Shown here piece by piece: positions 35,196-44,432 of a stretch of DNA of 64,000 nucleotides (its first letter is position 1; each line of letters begins with the position of its first letter). Source of the stretch: Pseudobacter ginsenosidimutans. GTDB lineage: Bacteria; Bacteroidota; Bacteroidia; Chitinophagales; Chitinophagaceae. Location: contig NZ_CP042431.1 of assembly GCF_007970185.1 (NCBI RefSeq), positions 3,596,001 through 3,660,000 of the forward strand, given 5' to 3'. The position numbers were made by a program, and so were the translations under genes. The notes under the pieces are model-generated. The model was not told where the DNA came from and made no database searches. It saw only the letters and a list, made by a program, of their open reading frames with translations.

Positions 35196-36406
35196 AATTG
35201 CACTGCCTGATATTATCCGTATGCCTGGTGATGTTTACACAGGCCCAGGAAGCAAATCGTAGTAAACTGGCGCCATTGCCTCCAATGGGATGGATGACCT
35301 GGAACCTGTATGGAGAACGGATCGATGAAAAGCTGATCCGCAGCATCGCCGATGCCATGGATTCTACTGGCATGATAGCAGCGGGCTATAAATACCTGAT
35401 CATCGATGATGGCTGGCAGGGAGGAAGGGACAAGAAGAACAATATCATCGCTGATCCCGTAAAATTCCCTTCCGGCATTAAAGCGCTCGCCGATTATGTT
35501 CATGCAAAAGGATTGAAGCTGGGCATTTACTCCGATGCAGCTTCGCTTACCTGTGCAGGTTATACAGCAAGCCTGCATTTTGAGGAACAGGATGCCAGAA
35601 CATTTGCTTCCTGGGGCATTGATTACCTGAAATACGATTACTGCAATGCGCCGGAAGATTCAGGTACGGCAAAGGCCCGCTATACAAAAATGGCGCAGGC
35701 ATTGTCGGCCTCCGGACGCGATATCGTCTTCGGCATCTGCGAATGGGGTGGACGTAAGCCCTGGTTCTGGGCGGCCAATGCAGGCGGAAGCGTTTGGCGC
35801 ACCACAGGTGATGTGCGGGACAAATGGAAAAAGGAACAGGGAAAAGACGGGGAAGGGATCATGGATATTTACAAGGTGAACGTATCGCTTCATGCGTACG
35901 CAGGTACCGGCCACTGGAACGATCCCGATATGCTGGTGGTAGGATTATACGGCGCCAAAGGGCCTTCTTCGGATCTTGGCGGCATTGGTTGTTCAGATAT
36001 CGAATATCAAAGCCAGATGAGCCTCTGGAGTATGATGGCAGCTCCCCTTATCGCCACCAATGATATCATGGCCATGAATGAGGCCACCAAAAAAATACTG
36101 CTCAACCCTGAAGTGATTGCCATCAACCAGGATCCGGCCGGCAACCAGGGACAGCTGATCAAAAGCGATACCAGCTTCGATCTGATTCTGAAGCCCCTTC
36201 AGAACGGGGATATGGCGTTGGCGATTTTGAATAAATCCGGGATTTTACAATCTTACAGTTTCGCGGGCGGAACAATGGGCCTCCCTTCCGGCTTCACGGT
36301 GCGCGACTGCTGGAAGCAGCGCATTGTTGGAAAAAAGGACAAATGGACCGGCTCCATCCAACCGCATGAAACAAAATTATTCCGGCTGATAAAAAAACAA
36401 CAATGA
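35192..36406 (+). CDS. GH27 alpha-galactosidase
   Basis: A 404-residue secreted enzyme of GH27 (signal peptide to residue ~19). The barrel opens with 'LPPMGWMTWNLYGERI', with 'YLIIDDGWQGGRD' on strand two, the nucleophile Asp149 in 'YLKYDYCN' and the acid/base Asp207 in 'WRTTGDVRDKW'. Length and motif order match classical GH27 retaining alpha-galactosidases, with a short C-terminal beta-sandwich. It is translationally coupled at both ends: its ATG overlaps the GH95 stop by 4 bp and its stop overlaps the next ATG by 4 bp. It would release terminal alpha-galactose in the periplasm. Confidence 0.94.
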   Translation: MKLHCLILSVCLVMFTQAQEANRSKLAPLPPMGWMTWNLYGERIDEKLIRSIADAMDSTGMIAAGYKYLIIDDGWQGGRDKKNNIIADPVKFPSGIKALADYVHAKGLKLGIYSDAASLTCAGYTASLHFEEQDARTFASWGIDYLKYDYCNAPEDSGTAKARYTKMAQALSASGRDIVFGICEWGGRKPWFWAANAGGSVWRTTGDVRDKWKKEQGKDGEGIMDIYKVNVSLHAYAGTGHWNDPDMLVVGLYGAKGPSSDLGGIGCSDIEYQSQMSLWSMMAAPLIATNDIMAMNEATKKILLNPEVIAINQDPAGNQGQLIKSDTSFDLILKPLQNGDMALAILNKSGILQSYSFAGGTMGLPSGFTVRDCWKQRIVGKKDKWTGSIQPHETKLFRLIKKQQ

Positions 36407-38385
36407 AAAGTATCCGATCAATAATCGCTTTTTCCGCCCTGTTGCTGGCTGTTGCTTACGCAGAAGCACAACCGAGATTGCCGAATTTCTTTGGCGACAG
36501 CATGGTGTTACAAAGAGATCAGCCCCTTCGTATCTGGGGGATCAGCGGTCAGACAGGAACGGTAACCGTTACCCTGAATGGACAAACGAAAACGGCAGCC
36601 ATCAATCCCAAGGGCGGCTTCCATGTGGAGCTGGCTCCTGAAAAAGCAGGCGGACCTTATGATCTTATCGTTTCCGATAAAAAGGGAAAGACTGTTTTAC
36701 ATGGCGTTCTCCTGGGAGATGTCTGGTTCTGTTCCGGACAATCCAATATGGAAATGCCTTTGAAAGGATGGGGAACTGTGAATGATGCAGATGAAGAGAT
36801 CAGGAATGCATCATATCCTCAGATCAGGTTGCTCACCGTTACCAAACGCGTATCCACCTGGCCACTGAGAGAGCTGGAAGGGGACAGCTGGCAGCGCTGC
36901 TCTCCCAACAATATTGCACCTTTCTCTGCCGTAGCTTATTTTTTCGGACGTCGTCTTCAACAGGATCTGAATGTGCCAATAGGACTTATCAATTCCACCT
37001 GGGGCGGAACGCAGATAGAAGCCTGGATCAGCCATGCAGCGCTTTCAAATGATCCTTACTACAAAGAAGTGATGAAGGCGGTGCAGAAGCCGGTAAGTTT
37101 TGAGGACCTGCTGAAAGCACGGAACAAAAAAGAGAAAGCCATGCAGCAGGAACTGCTGAAAGATTTGCCCTCAGCGGGTGACAGCGCCCTGTACAGGAAT
37201 GCTGATTATGATCATCGCAAATGGTCTACCATGCCGATTCCGGGAGCCTGGGAATCACAATCGCATTTGTCTGGGCTCGATGGTATCGTTTGGTTCAGAA
37301 AAGAGATCGATGTCAAACCGGAAGATGCAGGCAAACCTGCCAGTTTCCATCTTGGAAAAATTGACGATAATGAACAGAGCTTCCTGAATGGAGCAGCACT
37401 CGGCGCTACACAGGGCTGGAATATAGACAGGGTTTACAACGGCGTACTCAAGGCCGGTAAGAATGTGATCGCTATTCGCGTGGAAGATACCGGCGGTGGC
37501 GGCGGAATATGGGGAGATAGCAGCGAACTCTATGTATCGGTTGGTGATAACCGTTATTCACTGGTTGGAACCTGGAATTATCGAATCCAGGAAGTGCGTA
37601 CAAGTAGAAATGCTATCGGTCCCAACGATTATCCTTCATTGCTTTTCAATGGTATGGTAAGCCAGTTCAGGGGCATGAATATCAAGGGGGCTATCTGGTA
37701 CCAGGGCGAAGCCAATGCCGGGCGTGGATACGAATATCGGCACGCAATGCCTTTGCTGATCAGCAATTGGCGTGAGCATTTCAAAAACCCTGCGATGCCA
37801 TTCTATTTTGTACAGCTCACCAGCTATAACGATAATAATGGAAACAGCACTGCGGGAAGCGCCTGGGCTGAGATCCGGGAATCGCAAACACTTACTGCCA
37901 AAACAGTTCCCCATAGCGGCATGGCGGTGATCACGGATATTGGAGATGCCAATGATATCCATCCCCGTAATAAGAAGGATGTAGGAGAAAGGCTGGCTGC
38001 GATCGCCTTACATGATACCTATAATAAAGCAGTGGTTGCATCCGGACCTGAATTCAAGTCGTTCAGCATTGCAGGGAACAAAGTGACCATCAGTTTTGCT
38101 GCTGCCGGCCAGGGCCTTATAGCCCGCGATGGAAAATCATTGGGCGGATTTGAACTGGCAGGCGCAGATAAGAAATTCTATCCTGCAGAAGCTACCATTT
38201 CTGGTGATCAGGTGGTGCTTCAATCCGGTAGTGTACCAGCGCCTGTGGCTGCACGCTATGCCTGGGCGGATGTAACCGATAATGCTAATCTCAGTAACAA
38301 AGACGGATGGCCTGCCGGGCCCTTCAGAACTGATAACTGGCCGGGTATCACCGTCAAAAACAAATACGATCCGAAGTTGAAATAA
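36403..38385 (+). CDS. Sialate O-acetylesterase-like SGNH esterase with inserted jelly-roll domain
   Basis: A 660-residue exported esterase (signal peptide to ~22). The SGNH hydrolase core shows the nucleophile Ser114 in 'FCSGQSNMEMPL', the 'GLINSTWGGTQIEAW' and 'IWYQGEANAG' blocks, and the Asp518/His520 pair in 'DANDIHPRNK'. Residues ~270-400 form an inserted galactose-binding-like jelly roll ('WFRKEIDVKPEDAGKPASFHLGKIDDNEQSFLNG'). This is the layout of esterases now grouped as CE20, some of which deacetylate plant xyloglucan fragments, so the sialate name does not imply sialic acid. Here it probably removes acetyl groups that block the neighbouring glycosidases. It overlaps GH27 by 4 bp. 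Confidence 0.88.
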   Translation: MKSIRSIIAFSALLLAVAYAEAQPRLPNFFGDSMVLQRDQPLRIWGISGQTGTVTVTLNGQTKTAAINPKGGFHVELAPEKAGGPYDLIVSDKKGKTVLHGVLLGDVWFCSGQSNMEMPLKGWGTVNDADEEIRNASYPQIRLLTVTKRVSTWPLRELEGDSWQRCSPNNIAPFSAVAYFFGRRLQQDLNVPIGLINSTWGGTQIEAWISHAALSNDPYYKEVMKAVQKPVSFEDLLKARNKKEKAMQQELLKDLPSAGDSALYRNADYDHRKWSTMPIPGAWESQSHLSGLDGIVWFRKEIDVKPEDAGKPASFHLGKIDDNEQSFLNGAALGATQGWNIDRVYNGVLKAGKNVIAIRVEDTGGGGGIWGDSSELYVSVGDNRYSLVGTWNYRIQEVRTSRNAIGPNDYPSLLFNGMVSQFRGMNIKGAIWYQGEANAGRGYEYRHAMPLLISNWREHFKNPAMPFYFVQLTSYNDNNGNSTAGSAWAEIRESQTLTAKTVPHSGMAVITDIGDANDIHPRNKKDVGERLAAIALHDTYNKAVVASGPEFKSFSIAGNKVTISFAAAGQGLIARDGKSLGGFELAGADKKFYPAEATISGDQVVLQSGSVPAPVAARYAWADVTDNANLSNKDGWPAGPFRTDNWPGITVKNKYDPKLK

Positions 38386-38430
38386 CACAGAGGGCCGGAA
38401 AGATCCAACACATATCTATCACTGAATATT

Positions 38431-40656
38431 ATGACTATGAATCGAAGAAGGAAAGGGATGATCGCTGTCAGGCAACTGGTTTACTGTAGTATCGCATTGA
38501 TGGCCGGATGGATGTCCGGCAGCCTGAAAGCACAGACCATCATTCCTGTTGTGACTTCAAATAATGCACTGGTGCTGGAAGCCGGCAAGAACAAAGACCT
38601 CTCTGTAATTTATTTTGGAAAGAAACTGGCAAACGAAAAAGAATACCAACTCGTTTCTTCTGTATACAAACAAACAGGAGATTACACAGATGTATTGAAT
38701 GCAGCTTATACCAGTTCTGGTTCCCGGAACCTGGTGGAACCTGCTATCTCTGTGGTGCATGCCGATGGCAACCGTTCGCTGGACCTTCGTTATGTAAAAC
38801 ACGAACAAAAGCAACTGGCCGATGGCATTACCCAATACAGCATCCTGCTGAAAGATCCTGTATACGATTTTGAAGTGACGCTGCATTATAAGGTGTATCC
38901 TCACCAAGATGTGATTGAACAATGGTCAGTGATCAAACACAGGGAGAAAGGGAATGTAGTGCTGGAGAAATTCGCTTCCGCCAATCTTCATCTCAAAGCG
39001 AAAGGATTCTGGCTGAACCAATATCATGGCGACTGGGCAAAGGAAATGCAACCAGAAGAATCGAAGATCACGCATGGTATCAAAACCATCGATTCCAAAC
39101 TCGGTACGCGTACCAATATCTTCCAGCCTTCCGTATTCATGGTATCGCTGAACAAACCTGCAACGGAAGATGAAGGAACGGTGTTGTATGGCTCCCTGGC
39201 ATACAGCGGTAATTTCAGAACGGATCTCGAACTGGATTACCAGGATAATCTCAGGATCATTTCCGGTATCAACAATTATGCATCTGCATACAATTTGAAA
39301 CCCGGTGAAGAATTTGTAACACCCTCATTCATTCACCTGCTTTCCAGCAAAGGCAAAGGTTTTGCGAGCCGTCAGCTGCACGACTGGGCCAGAAATTACA
39401 GGCTGCTGGATGGAAAAGGGGACAGGCTCACACTGCTCAATAACTGGGAAGCCACCTATTTCGATTTCAATGAAAGCAAGCTGAAGGAACTGCTGCGCGA
39501 TACCAAAAAACTCGGCGTGGATCTCTTCCTGTTAGATGATGGCTGGTTCGCCAATAAGTATCCGCGTAATGATGATAAAGCAGGATTGGGCGACTGGGCC
39601 GAGAACAAATCCAAACTACCCAATGGTGTGGCAAGCCTGGTGAAGGAAGCTACTGCCAATGGCGTGAAATTCGGTATCTGGGTGGAGCCTGAAATGGTGA
39701 ACCCGAAAAGTGAATTGTACGAGAAACATCCTGACTGGGTGGTGCGTCAACCTGCGCGCCAGGAACACTATTTCCGCAACCAGCTGGTGCTGGACCTCAG
39801 CAATCCTGTTGTGCAGGATTTTGTTTTCGGTGTGGTGGATAACCTGTTTACGAAGAACCCTGATCTTGCCTATATCAAATGGGACTGCAATGCCGTGATC
39901 TATAATGCGCATTCCGCTTATCTCGGAAAACAACAATCCCATTTCTATATCGAATACATGCGCGGTCTGTACAATGTATTGCAGCGCCTACGTGCAAAGT
40001 ATCCGAAGGTTCCGATGATGCTTTGCTCGGGTGGTGGTGGTCGTGTGGATTATGAAGCATTGAAGTACTTCACAGAATACTGGCCGAGCGACAATACTGA
40101 TCCGCTGGAAAGGATCTTTATTCAATGGGAGTATTCCTATTTCTATCCTGCTATCGCCAGCGCCAATCACGTTACCGACTGGGGCAAACAACCCATCAAA
40201 TTCAGAACAGATGTTGCGATGATGGGGAAGCTCGGTTTCGATATTGTAGTGAGCCATCTGAATGAAAAGGATCTTGCGTTTTGTCAGAACGCCATCAAAG
40301 AATACAATGCATTCAGGCACCTGGTGTATCAGGGGGACCAGTATCGTTTATCTGATCCGCGAAAAGGCTCTGTGGCATCTATGGCTTTTTTGAGTAAAGA
40401 CCAGTCAGAAGGCGTACTGTTCAATTACCTCGTGAACAACCGGTATGGCGAGGGCAGTGTGTATCCGGTTCAGTTGAAAGGACTGGATCCGTCAGCAATG
40501 TATACACTCAAAGAGTTGAGCCTGTATCCCGGTGTTAAGTCTTCAATCGATACCAGCAAACAATATTCAGGTGAGTTCCTGATGACTGTTGGTTTCAATC
40601 CTGAGGTATCAGGCAGCAGAACAAGTGTTGTACTGAAACTTGAAAAAGTGAAATAA
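38431..40656 (+). CDS. GH36 alpha-galactosidase
   Basis: A 741-residue exported GH36 enzyme. The start at 38431 (MTMNRRRKG) is used, but a second ATG two codons on is equally possible. An N-terminal beta-supersandwich (~50-330) precedes the barrel, with 'LLNNWEATYFDFNE', 'FLLDDGWFANKYPRNDDKAGLGDW', the nucleophile Asp485 in 'YIKWDCN', 'LCSGGGGRVD' and the acid/base Asp554 in 'WPSDNTDPLERI'. All are canonical for bacterial GH36 alpha-galactosidases. Unlike many, it carries a signal peptide, fitting a periplasmic role. It is the last PUL gene, and a terminator lies ~60 bp downstream. It would act on raffinose-like or branched alpha-galactosides. Confidence 0.95.
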   Translation: MTMNRRRKGMIAVRQLVYCSIALMAGWMSGSLKAQTIIPVVTSNNALVLEAGKNKDLSVIYFGKKLANEKEYQLVSSVYKQTGDYTDVLNAAYTSSGSRNLVEPAISVVHADGNRSLDLRYVKHEQKQLADGITQYSILLKDPVYDFEVTLHYKVYPHQDVIEQWSVIKHREKGNVVLEKFASANLHLKAKGFWLNQYHGDWAKEMQPEESKITHGIKTIDSKLGTRTNIFQPSVFMVSLNKPATEDEGTVLYGSLAYSGNFRTDLELDYQDNLRIISGINNYASAYNLKPGEEFVTPSFIHLLSSKGKGFASRQLHDWARNYRLLDGKGDRLTLLNNWEATYFDFNESKLKELLRDTKKLGVDLFLLDDGWFANKYPRNDDKAGLGDWAENKSKLPNGVASLVKEATANGVKFGIWVEPEMVNPKSELYEKHPDWVVRQPARQEHYFRNQLVLDLSNPVVQDFVFGVVDNLFTKNPDLAYIKWDCNAVIYNAHSAYLGKQQSHFYIEYMRGLYNVLQRLRAKYPKVPMMLCSGGGGRVDYEALKYFTEYWPSDNTDPLERIFIQWEYSYFYPAIASANHVTDWGKQPIKFRTDVAMMGKLGFDIVVSHLNEKDLAFCQNAIKEYNAFRHLVYQGDQYRLSDPRKGSVASMAFLSKDQSEGVLFNYLVNNRYGEGSVYPVQLKGLDPSAMYTLKELSLYPGVKSSIDTSKQYSGEFLMTVGFNPEVSGSRTSVVLKLEKVK

Positions 40657-40715
40657 TAGAAAAATAGACTGTCATATTCAGACATAAACTTTGGCAAGTG
40701 GTAATCTCTGCAGAG

Positions 40716-40737
40716 GCGTCCCGAATGGGGCGCTTTT
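40716..40737 (+). terminator. Terminator at the 3' end of the PUL
   Basis: GCGTCCC (40716-40722) pairs with GGGGCGC (40727-40733, one G-U) around GAAT, followed by TTTTG. It lies between the convergent GH36 and LytTR genes. Confidence 0.7.
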
Positions 40738-40776
40738 GCTTTTCGAAGGGCTGGCAGTTGTTCGCTTCCCCGTTTA

Positions 40777-41511
40777 TCAATCGATCCAGTCCCTGATAAA
40801 AGCGCCAAAGCTTTCCCTGTAATTCTCTCCAACAGGGATCACCAATTCATTGATCTGGACAGATGTTTTTGTTACGGCAGTGATCCGCGGAATGGACACG
40901 ATGGTTGATCTGTTCAGTCGCATGAACTGAGTGGAGGGGAGTTTTGCTTCCAGGTTCTTGAGCGAGTTCAGTGTAATGATGGGCTTGCCATTGATGAGGT
41001 GCACTTTTACATAATCCTTTACGCCTTCGATATAGAGGATCTCTGCGAACATCACTTTGATCCACCGGTATTCCACTTTGAAGAAAATGGCATCGTGGTC
41101 CGCAGTAGGCGCCGGAACTGTATTGGCTGCCTTTTCCGAATGACTTTTTGCTTTCAGCGCCACGCGCAGGAAATCATCGTAGTTGAAGGGTTTGAGGAGA
41201 TAATCGAGCGCTTCGAGTTTATACCCTTCGATGGCATACTGGTTGTACGCGGTGGTGAACACCAGTTTGGGGGCATGCTCTCCCTGGATGGCCTTGATCA
41301 TTTTGGCCAGTTCGATGCCATCGAGATCAGGCATATGGATGTCCATGAATACCAGGTCTACCTGCTCCAGCGTTTTCAGATCCTGCAATGCAGTAATGGC
41401 ATTCTTGTATTTGCCCGAGAGCGAAAGGAAAGGCGTTTGCTCAATGAATTTGCAAACAAGATTCAATGCCAATGGCTCATCATCTACGGCTATGCATTGC
41501 AGTGGTTTCAT
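40777..41511 (-). CDS. LytTR-family response regulator
   Basis: A 244-residue regulator. The receiver domain (residues 1-120) has the acidic pair 'VDDEP', the phospho-acceptor Asp57 in 'LVFMDIHMPDLDG' and the conserved Lys in 'YLLKPF'. The C-terminal ~100 residues are a LytTR DNA-binding domain ('IKVMFAEILYIEGVKDYVKVH', 'FMRLNRSTIVSIPRI'). Its ATG overlaps the stop of the histidine kinase gene by 4 bp, so the two are co-translated. Such pairs often control surface, polysaccharide or transport genes. It converges on the PUL end but shares no promoter with it, so a link to the PUL is not shown. Confidence 0.94.
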   Translation of the reverse strand: MKPLQCIAVDDEPLALNLVCKFIEQTPFLSLSGKYKNAITALQDLKTLEQVDLVFMDIHMPDLDGIELAKMIKAIQGEHAPKLVFTTAYNQYAIEGYKLEALDYLLKPFNYDDFLRVALKAKSHSEKAANTVPAPTADHDAIFFKVEYRWIKVMFAEILYIEGVKDYVKVHLINGKPIITLNSLKNLEAKLPSTQFMRLNRSTIVSIPRITAVTKTSVQINELVIPVGENYRESFGAFIRDWID

Positions 41512-42566
41512 AACATGAGTTCTAATTGAACGATATAGCTGCCATTCTCTGTTTTTCCATATTGGAGGCGGTGCTGGTCCGGATAGGTCATTTGCAGTCT
41601 GCGCTCGGTATTGTTCAGTCCGATCCCCCCGTCTTCAATTTTTACACTGTGTTCCTTGAAGATCTGGTTTTCCACATAGAGTTTCAATATGTTTTCATCC
41701 TGGCTGATCCGGATGATGATGGAACCATTTCGGAGCGAACTTACACCATGTTTGAAAGCGTTCTCGATAAAGGGCAGGAGGATCATCGGAGCAATGGATC
41801 TTTCCGATACGGTTTCCGGCACTTCAAAACGAATGTTCATCGAGTCCGACATACGCAGGCTCATCAGTTCGATATAGTCCTTCACGAAACCGATCTCCTT
41901 GCTCAGTCTGGTGAGGTTATTGGGCGTTTCGTAAAGGAGATAACGCATCATACGGCTCAGCTTGTACAGGGAAGTCCTGGAGCTTTCAGCATTGTCATAC
42001 GAAAGGGCGTAGATATTGTTCAGTGTATTGAAGAAAAAATGTGGATGGATCTGCGCCTTGAGCAATGCGAGCTCTGCGTCCAGCTGTTTTTTACGGATCT
42101 CTTCACTGGCGCGGAGATTGAATTGCCAGTGCTGGATGAGGGCGATACAGGTGCTGATACCGGCTACTACAATGGATGTGAGCAGGAGGGTGGCATCCAG
42201 GTTGCCCCAGTACTTCGGGTTGAGCTCAACGTGTGTAACCTTGAAGATGGCTTTGATGATCTCATGGCGCAGGTTGAAGATGATATCGAGGATCCTGCCG
42301 GTCACCTGCAGGGAGGCGATGATGCCAAGGTGCAGTGTAAAAAAGCCCGCCAGTTTCTGTTTGTACAGCAGGCGGCGCACAATGATACACTCGTTGATAT
42401 AGAAATAAATGATGAGCAATGAAAGCATGATGGCCTGTTTGGCATAGAAGCCTGCAGGCAGGCTCACACCCAGCACCATTCTCAATTGCAGGATCATGAT
42501 GAATCCCACCAACATCCATCCGAACAAATGGACCATCAATCTTATATACCTGCCAGTGAAAGTCAT
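41508..42566 (-). CDS. LytS/YehU-type sensor histidine kinase
   Basis: A 352-residue membrane kinase. Four hydrophobic helices span residues ~10-150. A His_kinase domain follows with the phospho-acceptor His in 'QIHPHFFFNTLNNIYALS', and an HATPase domain with 'PMILLPFIENAFKHG' (N box) and 'GGIGLNNTERRL' (G box). No extracellular sensor domain is visible, so sensing is probably within or near the membrane. Its stop overlaps the ATG of its response regulator by 4 bp. The stimulus is unknown. Confidence 0.93.
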   Translation of the reverse strand: MTFTGRYIRLMVHLFGWMLVGFIMILQLRMVLGVSLPAGFYAKQAIMLSLLIIYFYINECIIVRRLLYKQKLAGFFTLHLGIIASLQVTGRILDIIFNLRHEIIKAIFKVTHVELNPKYWGNLDATLLLTSIVVAGISTCIALIQHWQFNLRASEEIRKKQLDAELALLKAQIHPHFFFNTLNNIYALSYDNAESSRTSLYKLSRMMRYLLYETPNNLTRLSKEIGFVKDYIELMSLRMSDSMNIRFEVPETVSERSIAPMILLPFIENAFKHGVSSLRNGSIIIRISQDENILKLYVENQIFKEHSVKIEDGGIGLNNTERRLQMTYPDQHRLQYGKTENGSYIVQLELML

Positions 42567-42766
42567 GCCGCTTTTATTGATGCGGTAAAATTAGGCTTTC
42601 AGTTGCAAAAGCCCCACCAGCCGGGATGTTTGTGAAAGTGGGAACTATAGTTGGAAACGCCTTTATCTATTCTCAGTGCGGGTAGGTCGGTCAGCAAAGC
42701 TGGTAGATCGAATAATTTTTTTTACCGGAGTCTTTCATTTTTCATTTGTAGCCGTAAGCCGAGCGT

Positions 42767-43207
42767 ATGAAACATTATTCCCCTGTCAATAACCTGATGG
42801 TTTGTGATGCCGGAGAAACGGAGTATGGCATGCTGAAAGAGATCCGCACCGGAAGCGAGCTGGGACTGCGTTACCTGAACCAGCTCTTTCATCTGGAGCT
42901 GTGGTATTTCGCTTATGGTTTCATGGACCAGAAGGAAGCATTCGACCTGGCATTGCGCGTGATCAGGATGCATTGGGAAGACAGGTTTGCTTACGATGAC
43001 CTGGAGTCCATGAACAGTGTGATGTACATGATCATGATATTTTATTGTCTTCCCTATGTTGATGAAACATCCGGCAGGCTGGTGCGGATAAAAGACCAAT
43101 ACATCCCTGAACCTGCATTGCAGGATTTTATGGAAAACAGGAAATCGGAAGCGGCGGCCTTCGCCAGGAAAGCCCAGCAGCAATGTTTCCCCCCTTCACA
43201 GAACTAG
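42767..43207 (+). CDS. Hypothetical protein, 146 residues
   Basis: I do not recognise this protein. It is 146 residues, without signal peptide or clear membrane span, and rich in Met, Tyr, Phe and charged residues, suggesting an all-alpha cytoplasmic fold. The motif 'HLELWYFAYGFMDQKEAFDLALRVIRMHWEDRF' looks like a pair of amphipathic helices. Codon use and the lack of an equally good opposing frame favour a real gene. It is flanked by a divergent kinase gene (200 bp upstream) and an outer-membrane-type gene (109 bp downstream) in the same direction. No function is proposed. Confidence 0.6.
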   Translation: MKHYSPVNNLMVCDAGETEYGMLKEIRTGSELGLRYLNQLFHLELWYFAYGFMDQKEAFDLALRVIRMHWEDRFAYDDLESMNSVMYMIMIFYCLPYVDETSGRLVRIKDQYIPEPALQDFMENRKSEAAAFARKAQQQCFPPSQN

Positions 43208-43316
43208 CTTTATCTATTGCCTTTCCCTGTTCATCGACCGGCATCCTTTGCAGGTCTAATATTATTGACGGGCAATCCGCTACATGGTTTCTTTGTAGCC
43301 TTCAACCCTTCAATCT

Positions 43317-44339
43317 ATGCAAAAATGGATCGTCCTGGCCCTGCCACTGGCTTCATTATCGGTAAAAGCTCAAACAAATGAAGCGCAATACAAACAAAAG
43401 ATAATAGATAGTATCATACTGGCAAGAGTAAGCGAAATTGCCAAAGCCTACCCCATGCTCCGGCAAATCTCCGTTAGCAATGATCTGGTATTGAAAAGAA
43501 GATCCAGCACGGATTTCAACAAGGAAAAGGTATTCAGTAGCAAGCTGCTCACCAACAGGACCAGGGCCAATATCAACCTTCCTGTATTTGCGAAGAACAG
43601 GAATGTGTTCAATGTTTCACTGAACTACAGTTATCAGTTCCAGCAATATGGAAATGTGGAGCCGGTGAATACACAGGGAACGGCTGCAGAAGGCGATAAA
43701 GAACTTTCCACCAATACCTATGGGTTTGGATTGAGCTATGTGAGGAACGATTCACTTTTCCATTTGCCGGTAGTGTATTCATTGACGGTAGCGGGTGTAA
43801 CAGCCACATCCGGTGCAATCCAGAAAATGAGCTATATGGCCAATGTGATGTTCAATCTTAAACGTACGCCGGTTACTTCCTTATCGCTGGGAGCCATCAT
43901 TATCATCGATCCTTCCCTCACAATGCCCTTCATTCCGGTGCTGAGCTATTATCGCAGGTTGCAGTCCAGTCAGCTGGAATTGCTGATCGATATGCCCCAG
44001 CGGGCCATCCTGAGAAAACAATTCAATAAGAAGAGCTGGATTACGCTGGGAACAGAGGTCGCCAATTCCGTTTCCTTCCTGGACCTGGGCCGGTACAGCC
44101 TTCCAACTACAACTAATTATTCCACTTTTGAACTGAAGAACGGATTGAATTTTGAATATGAGATCGCTCCGAAAGTAGTGGCGGGTATTGGCGGCGGCAT
44201 CTTCACTACCGTTTCTTCGAGGATGTTCAAAGCCACCGGGCGATCCAATGAATATTTTATCCGCGACAGAACAAAACCTGCACCTTATTTGAATATCAGT
44301 ATTTCATTTTTGCCCTTCATGCGTTCGCTGATTCGATAA
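43317..44339 (+). CDS. Predicted outer-membrane beta-barrel-type protein, uncharacterised
   Basis: A 340-residue exported protein: signal peptide MQKWIVLALPLASLSVKAQ, a short helical/charged N-terminal region (to ~75), then alternating hydrophobic-polar segments typical of transmembrane beta strands ('NVFNVSLNYSYQFQQYG', 'TYGFGLSYVRNDSLFHLPVVYSLTVAGV'), and an end rich in beta ('APYLNISISFLPFMRSLIR'). The pattern fits a small outer-membrane barrel of ~12-14 strands, but no family is recognised. A long hairpin terminator follows at 44397-44422. A role in transport or adhesion cannot be decided. Confidence 0.7.
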   Translation: MQKWIVLALPLASLSVKAQTNEAQYKQKIIDSIILARVSEIAKAYPMLRQISVSNDLVLKRRSSTDFNKEKVFSSKLLTNRTRANINLPVFAKNRNVFNVSLNYSYQFQQYGNVEPVNTQGTAAEGDKELSTNTYGFGLSYVRNDSLFHLPVVYSLTVAGVTATSGAIQKMSYMANVMFNLKRTPVTSLSLGAIIIIDPSLTMPFIPVLSYYRRLQSSQLELLIDMPQRAILRKQFNKKSWITLGTEVANSVSFLDLGRYSLPTTTNYSTFELKNGLNFEYEIAPKVVAGIGGGIFTTVSSRMFKATGRSNEYFIRDRTKPAPYLNISISFLPFMRSLIR

Positions 44340-44396
44340 AATGTAATGATGTCTTTTCATTTTCAACGTTTGGGGTTAAGGGTTATATCCGAACGT

Positions 44397-44432
44397 AGTA
44401 CACCCTGTTCTCAGGGTGTACTTCTTTTGTTC
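44397..44432 (+). terminator. Strong hairpin terminator overlapping the end of the convergent ATPase gene
   Basis: AGTACACCCTG (44397-44407) and CAGGGTGTACT (44412-44422) form a perfect 11-bp stem with a 4-nt loop, followed by TCTTTTGTT on the plus strand. It lies 57 bp past the outer-membrane gene stop, and its 3' arm covers the last codons and stop (44411-44413) of the minus-strand P-type ATPase gene. Confidence 0.8.

Noticed and set aside
36403-38385. Reading the esterase as evidence for sialic acid metabolism
   Set aside because: The family name is historical; no sialidase, sialic acid lyase or transporter is in the window, and related enzymes deacetylate plant glycans.
44397-44422. Hairpin as terminator for the minus-strand ATPase
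   Set aside because: On the minus strand the hairpin is not followed by a T-run and sits inside the last codons; it suits the plus-strand gene.
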